Shown here piece after piece: positions 45,941-58,114 of a stretch of 64,000 nucleotides of DNA. Under the pieces are notes generated by a model that was not told the origin of the DNA, ran no database searches, and saw only the letters and a program-made list of their open reading frames with translations. The position numbers and the translations under genes were made by a program. Each line of letters begins with the position of its first letter. Positions within the stretch are counted from its first letter, which is position 1. The stretch comes from Gonapodya prolifera JEL478 (lineage: Eukaryota; Monoblepharomycota; Monoblepharidomycetes; Monoblepharidales; Gonapodyaceae), in contig KQ965765.1 in assembly GCA_001574975.1 (NCBI GenBank), forward strand, positions 125,899 to 189,898. The letters are read 5' to 3'.

Positions 45941-48940
45941 TCACACTTCTTCCTCCAACGCCCGCGTCCAATCAAACGCTTCCCAACCCCACTTCTTCTT
46001 CCATTCTCGCACTCGCTGCTCATTCATCTGTTGGCTCGGATCCAAACGCCGCGGACGGCGGTACTGGTCAGGGGTGAGCTCGAGGATGCCGGCGAGAGTT
46101 TCCTGAAAAATCGAGCACGGACAGTCAGTACTGGAGTGAAGTGAAAACGTCTGAGTGGGCGGAAGGGCAGGCTTACTTTGGCGAAGTAGTCTGGGAAGTT
46201 CTCCGGATCTTCAATGACATGACCGTACCCGTTGGTGGGGTCGAACCAGACGTGGAAATACGGCAGATTCTAAAACAATTCAGCATCACTTCAAATTTTG
46301 CCAAGCTCAACTCGACGCAGCCAACAACACGAGACCCACCTTCACCATACTCCTTCTGAAGCCCCTCTCCCCCGTCTCGATGAGTTTCTTGTGCTGCTGC
46401 CACTCTCCCTCGGCTTGCAGGATACCCTCCTTGAAGTGCGCCCGGGCAACGCCCAAGTCGTCGGGAAGAGGGAAGCACTCGATTACAGTGTGCTTGTTGT
46501 GACGGAGACGAATGACCGTTTCAGTGAAGATGCAGGAGAGTTTGCGTTTGGCGAACATGCGAATGAGGGACTTCATGAAGTTCTGCGAGTGGAAGGCGCG
46601 CAGAGTAGGTGAAGCCGAATCAAACATAGAACCTTCCGCGCCCCTCCAAAACTCACCCGAACTTCCTCCCACCCTCCTTCCTCCATCTCCAACGAATTCT
46701 TCACATGCTCGCGTGGAACAATCGCGCACTGCCCCGGCGCGATCTCCGACGTTCCCGAAAGCGCGAGGAAGCACGACGGCGCAATTGCAACAACGGGGAT
46801 CCGTGGAAGCGATCCTGTAGGACTGTCGGGTGGCGGACAGTAGTTGCACTTGGCCAACGTGTCGTTGAACTTTTGGTTGGCTGTAGGAACGCAACCGGGG
46901 TCACACCCAAAACCTCCACATAAACTGACCGACGAAGCCACGTACCATTCAGCGCATTCCTCATCTTAGCCTCCTCCCTCCTCTCTCTCACCACACCCGC
47001 ACCCGTCACGGCACCCTCAGCGGCCTTATCCACCTGATCCTCCAAATGCTCCATCGTGTCTTTATACCCAGTGTCGGCCGCAATGGTCCCGAACAGCGCC
47101 GAGTCGTACCCGTCGTCGCCCGTGTCGCGCGCCATACGCTCTCGAAGCGCCATTTGGGTGATCGTTTCCTCGGGTTGGCCGGTGGTGCCGGGGGTGGGTT
47201 TGGGTGCGGGCCGGGGGCGGTTGTGATGGGATCGACCGTTTGAAGCGTCAGTTGGGGCAGCTCGGCCGACATCACGCAGCGCACCCGTCGCCGGATCATA
47301 CGCCGAGATCACAACGGGTTCGCTCGCGCTGCTCTCGCCATGCTCCTCCGTGCGCCTCCTCTCTCTTTCCAGCTCCTCCTGCATCTCGGGGTACTTTGGG
47401 TCCTTCATCAGCTTGGCCTTGAGCACTCTCGACGACAGCTTGTTGAGCTCCGCGGTCGACAGTGGGGGTCCGGATGGTGCTTGAGGTGCCGGCGACCGGG
47501 GTAAGGCGGGCGGGACGAACGGGGCGGGGGAGCGAGCAAGCGCGGGAGGAACCAGTGGGGATGAGGGTCTGGTAGTCGCTGGTTTTTTGAGAAGGTGTTC
47601 CATACCGGGTGGTGGCCATACGGGTTTCGCGGGTGCGGGGGCGGGAGGCGCGTCAGGGGCCGGGGAGGCTGGCTTTGGGGAGTCCTGCGACTGAGGTGTT
47701 GAGGGTCGTGAATCCACCTCCATCGCGTCCGGCTTGGGATCCTTGCCCGCACCACCAGGCGTTTCCCGATCCCACCCTCGCCTCTTCATCCACTCCGGCA
47801 TGCCGTCCGTATTGCGCTCTCCGTCATTTCTCACTTCCTCCCCTCCTTCTGCTCTTGCTCCTAACCTGGACCTCTCCCTTGAGTCGTCGCGCCCCCCGCC
47901 GGCATCCGGTCTGCGGAACTTATCTCCGCCAGAAAAAGTGCGGTACGAGCCGCCGGCGGAAAGGCGAGGGGAGTCACGCCCGCCCGAGGGGAATGTCGGC
48001 GTGCCGGCGCGAGGGTGCTTGTCGAGGAACTTGCGCTCTTCGACGGCTTTTTGGAAGTCAGCGATGGACTACGGTGGAGAATTGGCATGAGTGAATCAGA
48101 GCTCACGACCAAACATAACTCACCCCATATCGCTCCAACGCCACCTCTTCCACGCTCCGGCCCTCCTCCTTGGCCATCTCATAGCACTTCCGCAGCTTCA
48201 TCATTCGCCACGCTGACCCTGCATCCCCGAACTCGATCTCCTTTTGCTTCGCAATGGGCGTCGATGTGGATGCGTTGGGGTTGTCCGGGTCGTACCCCAA
48301 TCGAACTGGCTTGTAGCCGTCTGCGGAAAAGGGCGTGGAAGTTTCCGCAGGGCGCGAGAGTCCCCCCTGGTCGGTGTCGGGAAGGAGGACCTTTGGTGCT
48401 TCTGTCTCCGTCGGAGGAGCGAGCATCCAGTCCTCTCGTTTCAATTGCGACTTAGGGGGTTCCTCCACAGGGGGTCCAACGTCTGCAATCTCGTCCTCCT
48501 CGGCTCCCTTCTCTACCCAAAGCGATGCCATTCCGTCGTCCGACTCCGAGCCACTACGTCTCTTCTTCTCTTTCCGGTGCTTTTTGTGTCCCGACCCCTT
48601 GTCCTTCTTCTCCTTTTTCCGTTTCCTGCTTATCGTCGCCACTGGAACGGTCACTTGAATTTGAGTCTGGTGAAGAACCGCGCTGTTTCCGCTTTCGTTT
48701 TCTGTCGTCCGCGTCGTCACGGTCCTTCTTCCTCACGACATCATCCTCCGCCTCCCCATTTCTGTTGCCGATTTCTTTCCTCGACCCGAGAGCGAACGAG
48801 GTTTCGTCTCCAGTCCATTTGACGACCGCGTCGTCCCCACCACCCGTAATTGACGCGTCCTTCCCACCACCACTGTTCTTCTTCCATCGCAGCTTCTTTG
48901 ACGACGATGTATTTCGTGAGTAAATTTCGTCCACCGGCAT
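45941..48940 (-). CDS. CWF19-like splicing and lariat-turnover protein
   Basis: The start MPVDEIYSRNTSSSKKLRWK fits the basic N terminus of the family. An apparent frame change near 48700 is removed by an intron from a GTGAGG donor to CACCAG, giving EDDV then TQIQVTVP. The middle is charged and Pro-rich (KREDWMLAPP, GMPEWMKRRGW). The C-terminal half holds both CwfJ domains: ANQKFNDTLAKCNYCPPPD, CFLALSGTSEIAPGQCAIVP, NKHTVIECFPLPDDLGVA, NLPYFHVWFDPTNGYGHVIE and KKWGWEAFDWTRALEEEV at the stop. CWF19 proteins associate with post-catalytic spliceosomes and help intron lariat turnover, which suits an intron-dense genome. It is divergent from the F-box gene, with 292 nt between starts. Confidence 0.85.
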
Positions 48941-49232
48941 TTTGTGTTGAGTTCTTCAGGTTAGCTGCGGACGGCTTGACTAACACCTCGGATGCTTCCG
49001 AGTTTTTTTCGCGCGAACAGAAGACGAGTCTTCCACGGGGTGCACTCTCGCTGGAGACCGCGCACGTCTTCGTCCTTGGAAAGTGGAATCCGGTGTGCGG
49101 GCAGCGGGCGAGTGATCGGGAAAGGTTCCGGTAGGTGTGTTGCCTCCGGCAAACTGTTTCATCAAAACGAAAGAAACACTGACGTGCGGTCACAGCCAGC
49201 GTTAGAAAACTTCTCGGTCGATTCTAAGCAAA

Positions 49233-50766
49233 ATGCCCGGACGCAGAAGACTTCTTCTGCAGACTCTCGGCTGTGAGTTGAACGTGACAGCTCGGAACAC
49301 GAAATACCGAAAGCCACATTCACTACCCTTCTCGACGTTCAATATCCGCTCTGTACATATCGAATCTGCCGTCTCAAGTCATTGGAGCGCTCTCGGATGA
49401 AGTCCTCCTCGGTATCTTGGAGTGGCTGCCTGTCGTGGACCTCCTCGAGATTCTCCCATTCGTCTCCCAACGGTTTCGTCGACTAGCGAGATACCTCTGC
49501 AACCCCAAAATGGAGCTTGTCTGCAAGGTTCAAGTCCACTTGAATCCTTCAGAGGGGCTGGATTTCGACGCGAGCGGCATGTGCAAGATGATGCATGTGT
49601 CGGATATGGAACATCACAACACTCTTTACCGTCGTCCGGAAAGTTGCCAATCTCAAACCCGTGGTCGGGTCGCACTGACAGCAAGGGTGCATATCGCGGA
49701 CGACATGTTTACCTTCATGAAAACCTCCAGCGACATTCTAAATTCGCTCCACCAAGAAGTCTGGAACGCGTGGCGAGCTGCAGCAGAGTCTCGACGTGAA
49801 CATTGGCGTGGGCGCCGTCGGAGCGTTGGAGGGCAGACTTTCTCGACGAACCACATTACCAACACACCCTGCCCCAAACGCACAGGGACCCTTTCAACAA
49901 CCGTGGACGCCATTCACATCGCGCCATATGTGCAATGGGATCCACTGCAGACCCGATTGATCCACGACTTTATCACCCTCGCTTCGCCAACCACCCTCGC
50001 CGGCTCCTTGGATGCCCTCTGGGAGACACCAGTATCCACCTCGCAATTCCCCGCCACGCATCCCCAAATCCCCTCCGTTACCTCATGCACAATCTCTTCC
50101 GACCCAGGCTACCCCATGACCGGAAACCTCTCCCCTGCCTTCGCAGCGTGCCCCAACCTGACATCCCTACGCATCCACGCTCCGCTCCTGCCCGACACGT
50201 CCATGTTCGCCATGCCGGTACGGTTCAGGGACAAGATCACGGAATTGTCGCTGGCGTCGTCCTACCATAACGTGGAAACCGTCGCGGAACTGTACGACGT
50301 TCTCGCCCTCGTGGCACAGTTTCCAAACCTGCGCAAGTTCGGACAGATCCACCTCCTCCACACCGAACCACAACCATCTCTCCTCTCAGATTTGACGAGA
50401 CTTCAGACTTCTCGCTTGCAAATGGAGAACGTGGAAACATTGGAGCTCGGTATGAGTCTAAGTCACTCACCGATCACACACACCGACGAGACACCTATCG
50501 CCTCCAACGGATCGACCTGGGCAACCCACCTATCCTCCCTCTTCCCCTCCGTATCGACTGTCCAGATCACGCTTTGGAAAAGCCGGCTCCATCCCAGTGC
50601 CAGATCCCCCGCCTTCTTCCAGCACTGGTCACGCTTCGTCGCCGACCTCCCCGGGCACACTGTCGTGTTCAAAGTGCCGCGATCGAAGCGCTCTCGAGGA
50701 GTCGTGGATGCTGTGGTGGAATTGTGTGAGGGGATGGAGAAGAGGGTCGTGGTCGTGCGAGAATAG
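49233..50766 (+). CDS. F-box protein
   Basis: My model has exon 1 49233-49272 and exon 2 49379-50766, 1428 nt, 475 residues, phase closed. The F-box is near the N terminus (ALSDEVLLGILEWLPVVDLL, then EILPFVSQRFRRLARYLCNP). The rest has no clear repeat motif but includes leucine-rich-like turns (NLTSLRIHAPLLPDTSMF, MENVETLELGMSL). F-box proteins recruit substrates to SCF ubiquitin ligases through Skp1. Many fungi, especially basidiomycetes, carry large F-box families with such anonymous C-terminal halves. The start exon is the least sure element, because the intron acceptor is only inferred from phase. Confidence 0.75.
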
Positions 50767-51023
50767 GTGTGGAGATCGGGGGATACTGCGCATGCGTGGA
50801 GCTACCAGTGGATGACTCGGTGTGAAGGAGTACTTGTATAAAGCATCTTGCCTAAGTCTTGCATGGAATCATCGGATCGGCGATTGGTGGCAGGCGAGGT
50901 TTCGGAACGTAAGACGGCACAAATTTTGGAATAAAGAGTGTAGTATTCTTTCTATTCGTCTAAGATATTAAGTAGGCCGAGAACCAGCTCAGGCAATACA
51001 TCACATATAAAAAGTCCAATACT

Positions 51024-52560
51024 TTATCTCGCATCTGCAATCCTCCTAGCGCAGATCAGGAGTCTAGTCGCACACGATACGGCAGGTGGATCCTTGAGGT
51101 GTGGTACCGCCTGTCGTGCGCAGAAGTTGAAGACTGGATCAGAAAATTGCCTGGTCGAAGAGAATTGAAAGCACATTCTCACCGTTTTCCCAGCCGACTT
51201 TGCCACAGAATGGGCACCGAGCCTGCCCGTGAGAAGAAAAAGTAGCGGTTGGAGCGGTATGGGATGATGTAGTGGGTTGAGTCATTGCTGCAGTTTGCAT
51301 GGCGGCTGTGCAGATGAGGGGTGAGACAAGTCGTTAGCACAGAAGTCGGAAGTCTAACTAGTCGCACATACCTTTACCTTGGTTGACGATTCTAGTAGCT
51401 GTGGATTTCCTCGCCGGCATAGTGGTAGGCGGGGTAACGTGCGGCTGCGTTGTCTTCGTGAACGAATGTGCCGACGGGCGAACGGAAACTGGTTGCGCTG
51501 ACGGTTGAGGAGCCTGAACCGGAGGCGGAGTCGGTTGGGGAGCTTGAGGCGGCACAGGCGCAGGCTGTACGGGCTGAGGTTGAGGCTGGATGGGGGCAGG
51601 TTGTACTGGAGCGGGGTTCATGGAGCATTTTATGATCAGAAGGTGGGATGACGTGAAGTTGATGATGTGATCAGAAAAAGTACAGGGTGATTTATAGTAC
51701 GAGAAATGTTAGCAGTATTCACCGCAGAGTGGTGCGTTTGACGTGTATCCAGCGCTAAGAATGCCAAAGTCTTGTGTCCAAGCGTTTCCGGATTGAGCGG
51801 AACCGAAGAGCGCGTAGTTGCCAAGGATGTTCTCGCGGTGACCTTGAGTACAAGAAGAAGGCAAATACGACACGTAAGACAGTACTCCTTTTTATGAAAG
51901 AAAAGAATTCTCCTCACCAGGGCTGTTCATCCACGCCTTTATGACGGCTTACTCGTCGTCGAAGCCGAGTGCCACGTTCTCGGCCATGCCACGCCAGTCT
52001 TGCGGGAACCCAGCTTTGAGCATTCTGTCGAAAGGAGAAGACCCGTCGGAGCCGGTGTGGGACTGAAATGTTCGAGAATGCCTTCGCGTCAATCCGCGCC
52101 CATCACAAGATGTAGAGCGAAGCGGAAGGACGAACCATCATGCCAGTGCGAGCCATATCGTCCGAGTGAGCCTGAGCAGCCACAACGAGAGCGCTGAAAG
52201 AGGTCCAAGCGGAAGGTTAGGTGATGCGGCGTTCGCACATCGTCGCCACAACAATCAAAACACCCATTCCCAAGCATGCGAAGGCTCCCAGAATCGTCCA
52301 TCGCGCTATAAAAGACTTGTACGAACCTGTGAAGAACCATGGGAGGCTTGCCGACCTTCATCCGTTCCATGTTCACGAGACAAAGAAGAGACGCCGGGTC
52401 TGCCGGAACCAGCGGCAAGACGGAGGCGAGGAGAAGGGCTATGGTGCAGGCAAGTGCGATGGAGAAGCGGGGCAGGACGAAGATGTAGCACAGGTTGGGG
52501 TTGCGGTGTGCGGGTGTGGTTTGTGATTGTGGTTGTGACGGCGGAAAGGTCGCTTTTTGA
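51024..52560 (-). pseudogene. CAP/SCP-domain secreted protein, damaged
   Basis: The N terminus looks like a signal peptide (FSIALACTIALLLASVLP) but no ATG lies in frame before it. The CAP domain follows across short exons: LLCLVNMERMKVGKPPMVLH, SALVVAAQAHSDDMARTGMM, SHTGSDGSSPFDRMLKAGF, RGMAENVALGFDDE, then TAA, then AVIKAWMNSPG, HRENILGNYALFGSAQSGN and WTQDFG. A Pro/Gln-rich linker and a CxxC module (RCPFCGKVGWENG) come after. The stop in the middle of the domain would remove the HRENI helix, so the gene looks broken. A strong donor (GTAAGC) overlaps the stop, so an alternative splice that skips 11 codons cannot be excluded. CAP proteins are secreted and bind sterols or act in host and wall interactions. 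Confidence 0.55.
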
Positions 52561-52872
52561 ATGGCCGAGCGGCACTATGGAAGAGGCCTTTCAAACCAGC
52601 ACTGGATGCTTCCGCTCAACTTCCGCTCATCCTGTACAACACATTTGGCTTATTCATTTCTTATAGTGATGTGTAAATACATTATAATGCAGATCTTCCA
52701 GACTTACTTATGGTGACGTCCGTAATGTAGGGCCACGGCGAGCGTAAGATTTTTACGAGGTTGAAAAAATTGATGACAAATGCGTTCAGCTGAAGTCCTC
52801 TTTGAACAGATTCAAGTGAGAACCCGGTGACCATTCATGCAAAGTCGACGTGATTCGATTGCTTCATCGTTG
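52561..52872. other. intergenic, no gene seen
   Basis: About 0.3 kb between the CAP gene remains and the downstream end of the F-box gene. No feature was found. Confidence 0.35.
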
Positions 52873-55068
52873 TCAAGACAATGTACATGATTCAAAATTT
52901 GCGCAATTCTTTACACAGCGCAAGCATAGATTGAAATTTTTCCGTCTTTTTATATAAGTGGCCTTCGATATGGCAGTAGCATCGCCGAGATTGTCAGCAA
53001 CATTTAATCCCGAGCCTGCCACGCTTGTCATTCCCGTCAACTTGCAGGAGGTACACACGTCTCTATGACTTCTGTTACCCATTTCAATCTGGTCAGCGTC
53101 CTGAAGTTGCTGTTCGATTTCCACCTGAATTCTATGCCAGCACGCCAAACAAAAGTTCATGTCACAACAACGACACTTCAGAGGAAACCATGAGTTGGAC
53201 CATAGACGAGATGCCGACCAGTACTGGTGTGTACATTGTGAACAGACAAATCCAAAGTCGAGTGTGCTCGCTGTGGGCATGATACCAGACGTCTCCTGTG
53301 ATACAAAGCATCGCTTCACGAACTCAACGGTCCTCCACTCATCGAAAGGCACGGCTACCAATATCCCAGTGACTGTCAAACTATGATTGAAACCACTCGA
53401 AAACAACCCATGGAGTGTGGCATTGGGGTCCGAAACGTTCCACTGCACAGACGTCCGGCAGTTCATGAACTCAGACCACCACTCTTGACAGAGATTGAAA
53501 TTCGATATGCTACGTAGGGTACCAGGGCATAAGAATACTGAGAGGTAAATTTGAAACGGGTCACTTCAATGTAGCAATTCGAGTGCCCTGGCTTTCACGT
53601 ACTCTGAGATAGTTCTGCGAAGATCTTTGTGTTCAAAATATCCACTGCCGTCACGTTGGGGAGGAGGTGGAGGAGGTGGATAAAATCCTTCGCTCCGATA
53701 TCGGTGCCTCGAACATTGAGTGTCTTCACTACATCTCGGATTTTTTGAGGCAGAGAATTCACGAAACGAATGATAAGCGTCCCGTTTATTCTTGATAGGT
53801 TCAAAGAGCGCTGCAGAAAGAGGGGGGCGCGGGATTGCAGCAGATACAGATCGTGTTCGGTTGCTCCCTGAAGACTTTCATGGGTGCAGCGATACAGATA
53901 TGTGTCGTAAGAATCGCATCCCACAAAATTACGGACAAAGTGTTCAGCAATTGATGACTGCCAATTCACTCTCTTTCCACCTTGTCGTCTCGAAAAGTCC
54001 TGTCGCCGGTGCAAGGGAGCAACATCGAATCGGGATGACCAGATATCCAATGCTTCAAAATAAGAGGGCTGGGACAAAAGAAACATTCTGATCTGCCAGT
54101 TTACGCGTAAGAGTCGGGTTATCGACGAAAGAGGAAGCATGACCAGGATTTCGTGGAGTATTTCCGGAGGTAGAGATGCGAGACCAATTTCCAAAACAGT
54201 GTCTTCGGAGTTGGCGTGAGATGGAAAAGAAGGCATCTTCAGCTCAATTGCCCTTGTTGGTGAAGCAGAAGGGGCAGAAGTCCATGATGGCCAGTTTGCG
54301 AACTTTCCTCCCGCTGAAAACAGATACGTAGGTGGGGGTGAAGCAATGAGAAGACTAAAGGACCAACAGGTCTCACCATCTGTAGACTCTTTTTGCTCGT
54401 CCTGATCCACTTTGCCGAGCAAGATTCCCTTGGTGTTGATCATTCCATTCACCAAACTCCGTAGAGGATACGTGAACAAATGCAGTCCTAGCATCAGACT
54501 GACTCCCATCCTGTCCTGAAAAATATGCACGCAATTTCCTTTACAGTGACAGTTCCCCGACTCATAGTCTCTGAGTCTCAGTTCCTTTGATTGGAAGTTG
54601 GCGCAATTCAGTCTCGGCAATACCGAAAAGAACGATTGCTCACCTCCAAAGATAAGTGCTCGTACTCCCTCATCGTGGTGATAGTCTGCATTGGCTTCGG
54701 AATTCCATCGCCAAAATCATAAATAGGACGGAAGGGAGGGTTGCGAGCTGCTTCCTTGAAAAGGTAATCCTTCCTTCCAGCTTCGTATTCTTTAAGTCTG
54801 AGCTCCTACAACGTGAATGAAGTGAAGCCTTGAGCACCCAAAGTAATGCAAATTCGGCTGGAGCCCGTCCTGCCAGAATCCGCAACGACGCATAAAGACG
54901 AACCTCAAGAGACAACGCCCTGTACTCTTCCATGGCTGTTATGGTCATGAACTGTTCCATTCCGCCAGTATCTGCGGTGACCATCACAGGCTCGAAGTGC
55001 GGTTGATCTTCCACTGTAGCAGTATTTCGAACTAAGAATCCCGCCCACTGGAGCCACTTCTCAATCAT
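52873..55068 (-). CDS. F-box protein with Nup98-like N-terminal repeats and Cys-rich C terminus
   Basis: Exon 1 starts at 55068 (MIEKWLQWAGFLVRN). The first exons encode two related segments, MTITAMEEYRALSLE then ELRLKEYEAGRK, and MQTITTMREYEHLSLE then ELRLRDYESG. They resemble the I-x-A-M-x3-Y-x3-S-x-E-E-L-R-x2-D-Y signature seen in Nup98/Nup145. Each repeat is split exactly at the LSLE/ELRL border by an intron. The F-box follows (LASLPPEILHEILVMLPLSS, ITRLLRVNWQIR), then a leucine-rich part (VVKTLNVRGTDIGAKDFI). After a last intron there is a zinc-ligand-rich tail (CSQCTHQYW, CRCCDMNFCLACW, CTSCKLTG). It probably acts as a ubiquitin-ligase substrate receptor. The frame looks intact. Confidence 0.7.
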
Positions 55069-55492
55069 GCTTCAGCAGTAGATGGTTGGAGAGATCAGCC
55101 CGGGTCGAAAAATGTTGGATGATGTCCAGCCACAGTGAAACGATCGTGAGGAAAGTTGTCGTAAGTTGAGGTCAAGGACTGACAGCGCTCGACAGATTGA
55201 AGCAGCTTCTTTGACGTCCTGACCTCCACGGGATGGAGTAGAACTGCCAACTGTGATTCACGTTCGATCAGTGAAAATTGAAGTGGCTTTTACAGTGAAA
55301 GGTTGTGAAGGGCCACGGGAGGCAACTTCAATTGAATTTCTGTTGTTCGTTCAATGATACAATAAGTATTTGACTGTAAAGAAGTATCAAGGGCTCATTA
55401 AGTTACAATTAAGCTTGGTGCGTACTACGACAATCGTATCCTAGGATTATCCAAACCGTCCCTTCCTTGAGCCCGTCTAAAGGCCAAAAGTT
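55069..55492. other. intergenic, no gene seen
   Basis: About 0.4 kb containing the promoter of the F-box gene and the 3' region of the next gene. No further feature was seen. Confidence 0.4.
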
Positions 55493-56889
55493 TCAGGCCG
55501 CCAACGCTTGTCCTTCTTCGCTGGTGGAACGTTTCTTAGCCACGTACGAACGGGACCCGACAATTGCAAAAGTGCCGAGGAAGGCAGCCTGTGTCGAGGT
55601 GATGATCACGAGCAGATCAAAAACGTCAATGAAAGTGAGGTTGGTCGATTCAAGGTACGCTTACCGCGGCAATGGCAGCTAGATTCAACGGCGAGTGAAA
55701 TTACAAAACAACGGTGAGTCAGATTGAGACTTAATCTCGCCTTGCCCACCTTGACTCACCGACAATAGGTACCCAGGTTGGTGTGGATGGGCCGCTCGAG
55801 CTCGAGGTACCGCCGCTTGTCCCAACGTCTCCTTGGCTCCCTGCAGAAACAGACGGGAGGGCACTTGATGGGCTGCTGCTGGTGGCCACTCCTGATATCG
55901 ATCGAGCTGAGTCTGAAGGAACTGGCGTGGAGGCTGAGGCGGAAAGCGAGGGTGGGTTTCCACGTCTGAGCTTTTATAAAGCAATCTTCAGAGTTGCTCA
56001 CCTGAGGATCCAGAAGCAGTCCCAGCGATCTCCGACGTAGACGTGGCGGCGGGGGCGACAGAACCGGCAATTCCTGAAGCGGTCCCAGCCGCTACTGCGG
56101 AGGTGCCGCCAGAGGGCACGGAAGTGAGAGCAGTGCCCGTGACCGCACTAGGTGCTACCGTGCTTGCAGAGGCAGCGGACGGGATTGAAGGATTCGGGTC
56201 ACCAGTAGACGTCGGTGATGAGCCTGAGGACAATCCTGCCGCACTCGCTGATGTCGAGAGCCGCGAGGTGTCAGTATTCGGCATGGGAGGTACGAGTACG
56301 AGCACCATCTCACACTGAAACATCCCATCTGGCTTAAAGTTCGGCCCTTGTCCCGTCAACGGTACCGCCACAGAACAGTCCACATTTGAGCACCAGTTAT
56401 AGTGGCATTCCCAGTAGCTGTGTTTGTATCAAGGGTGCATGTGAGTCTTCACACAAATGCCTGAGAGATTAAGGTGCGCCGAGACTTACCCCGGTGCGCA
56501 ATTAACGTGGCAGAACCCATCCGGCCCGCAGAAACGGTTCAATTCGTTTAGCTTGGTGTTTGCTGATCCACAAGTGGACGTAGCAGAGCAGGGCTCGCGC
56601 TTGGCGAGATGCGGGGCTGCGGCGGCCAAACCTCACAAGCAAAAGAAGTCCCAAATCGAGACCACCAGCCCGAAATATTGGGAAACGGGTCGATCCTCAC
56701 CAAAGAGAGCAATCAGGAGCAAAGTCGTGGCCCAGAGCGTGCGGATTGAAGCTTGTGGGGAAATAATGTTCCGTCAGGGATCGGTGAATCTTGGAGAGAT
56801 GAAGAGGAGATGGCAGGATCGGCAGCACAAGCAGCGACCTGCTGCGTTTTCAGTGTCTTCTTGATAAACTTACGGGAATCTGCAAACAT
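55493..56889 (-). CDS. mucin-like type I membrane protein
   Basis: The model starts at 56889 with a five-codon exon (MFADS), then SIRTLWATTLLLIALFGLAA (signal peptide). A Kex2-type site LAKR follows, then a Cys-rich domain (EPCSATSTCGSANTKLNELN, FCGPDGFCHVNCAPG, YWECHYNWCSNVDCSVAVPL). Next is a Ser/Thr/Ala/Pro-rich stalk of about 150 residues. Two small exons and a final exon encode a membrane helix and basic tail (PIVAAIAAAAFLGTFAIV, then YVAKKRSTSEEGQALAA) ending at 55493. The layout is that of a cell-surface sensor or mucin. I do not recognise the ectodomain. Exon joins in the stalk were chosen because they keep the Ser-rich frame. Confidence 0.6.
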
Positions 56890-57156
56890 TTTTGACGAAG
56901 CAGTGAGGGGCCTCAGGTTTGTCAATCGAACTGCGCCACCTGCAAGTCATACCTTTTCTGCGTTCCGAATGAACTTTGTGACATTGCGTGGGCAAATAGC
57001 TCTGTTTTCTGTAGATTGCTCAAATCATGACGAAATATATCTCCCAGTGACGCCTATTCTGCACTTCCAAGCTAAAAGCATCAGGGCGTGACAGCATTCC
57101 CGATCAGCTCATTCAAATTGTATGTACAACACTTTGATGACAGATTATCTTGCCGA

Positions 57157-58114
57157 CTACGAAATATCGTCCACTTTGAATTCTCCTCTCATGCCTGCAA
57201 CCTTGCTGCTCGGTCCAACGTCTCGCAGCTTTTTGGCAGGCCTCGTCCCCTGCAAGGGGTGCTCTCCTCCAGCGGAAACGTCAGACGACCCATTACTTCG
57301 CTTCTTCCCATGCTGAGATGTCCTCGAATTTGTGGAGGGAGGGTGGGAGTCGTATTTCGCAGTTTGCAAACTCAAGCGCTTTGTTTCCTCTGCCGCGTTC
57401 GCGTCCCCAACTTCACCGAGGAACCACCCAAACACGCTGTACCGCAATCGTGGCCCTTTCACAAGAAGGACCTCGTGCCACCTAGGTATCCGAAAAGCCA
57501 CGACCGAGTGGAATTCCGGAACGAGGCGGGCGGGTGGATCGACTTGCAGGTCCAGAAGATTGCCGCCGAGATCGTCGTACCAGTCTCGAGTCAAGTAGTA
57601 AATGACTGCGAGGCGCCCTTCACGATACCCCCACCGTCCACCATGACGTCCGCGTAGGCCCTATCGTCGTGCCGAACGATGTGGTGTCCCTCGCCATAGC
57701 GCGCGATAGAGACTGTGTAGGAGAAGGAGTCGGGACGAAGAAGAGAAAATGTCCGGGCCACGAGATATACCAGAGGGTCGGATTTCACCGAGTGGAAGGC
57801 GTGTCGGACCGAGTCGTAGGCAGGGTTAGGTTTCCTGCTGTCTGAATCAAAACTTTTATGACTCATGCCAGCATCCACACAATATGACGACAAGGTGAGC
57901 TCACATCAACCCAAACATCCTTTGAGAACGTTTCAACTTCGTCCAGGAGCCCCTTCGCCACGAAATCGGGAAAGAAACTTCGAACCTTGGCGATTCCGCC
58001 TCCCTCGTCCAGCATCGTCTTCAGGTCGTACTTTCCCATCCAATCTGACACCTTGTCGAACGAATCGAGCCATTTCCTGTGCGGGAGGACCTTGTGCGCT
58101 GGTTTCCTCATCAT
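57157..58114 (-). CDS. prolyl-4-hydroxylase/SM-20-like 2OG-Fe(II) oxygenase, possible frameshift
   Basis: The start is MMRKPAHKVLPHRKWLDSFD at 58114. RSFFPDFVAKGLLDEVETF and, after an intron, YTVSIARYGEGHHIVRHDDR supply the His-x-Asp iron ligands. AVIYYLTRDWYDDLGGNLL, VPEFHSVVAFRIPRWHEVLL (distal His) and RYSVFGWF (2OG-binding Arg) complete the domain. A basic tail follows (QHGKKRSNGSS) to the stop at 57157. Between MVDGG and EGRLAVIYY the frame must change at a run of five G. The shift could be a real lesion or a base-count error in the G run; an intron there would be only 29 nt. The gene is divergent from UreG, with 94 nt between starts. Confidence 0.6.

Noticed and set aside
48600-48760. 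Apparent frameshift in the basic N-terminal part of CWF19
   Set aside because: A 70-nt intron from a GTGAGG donor to a CACCAG acceptor joins the two frames cleanly, so the gene is intact.
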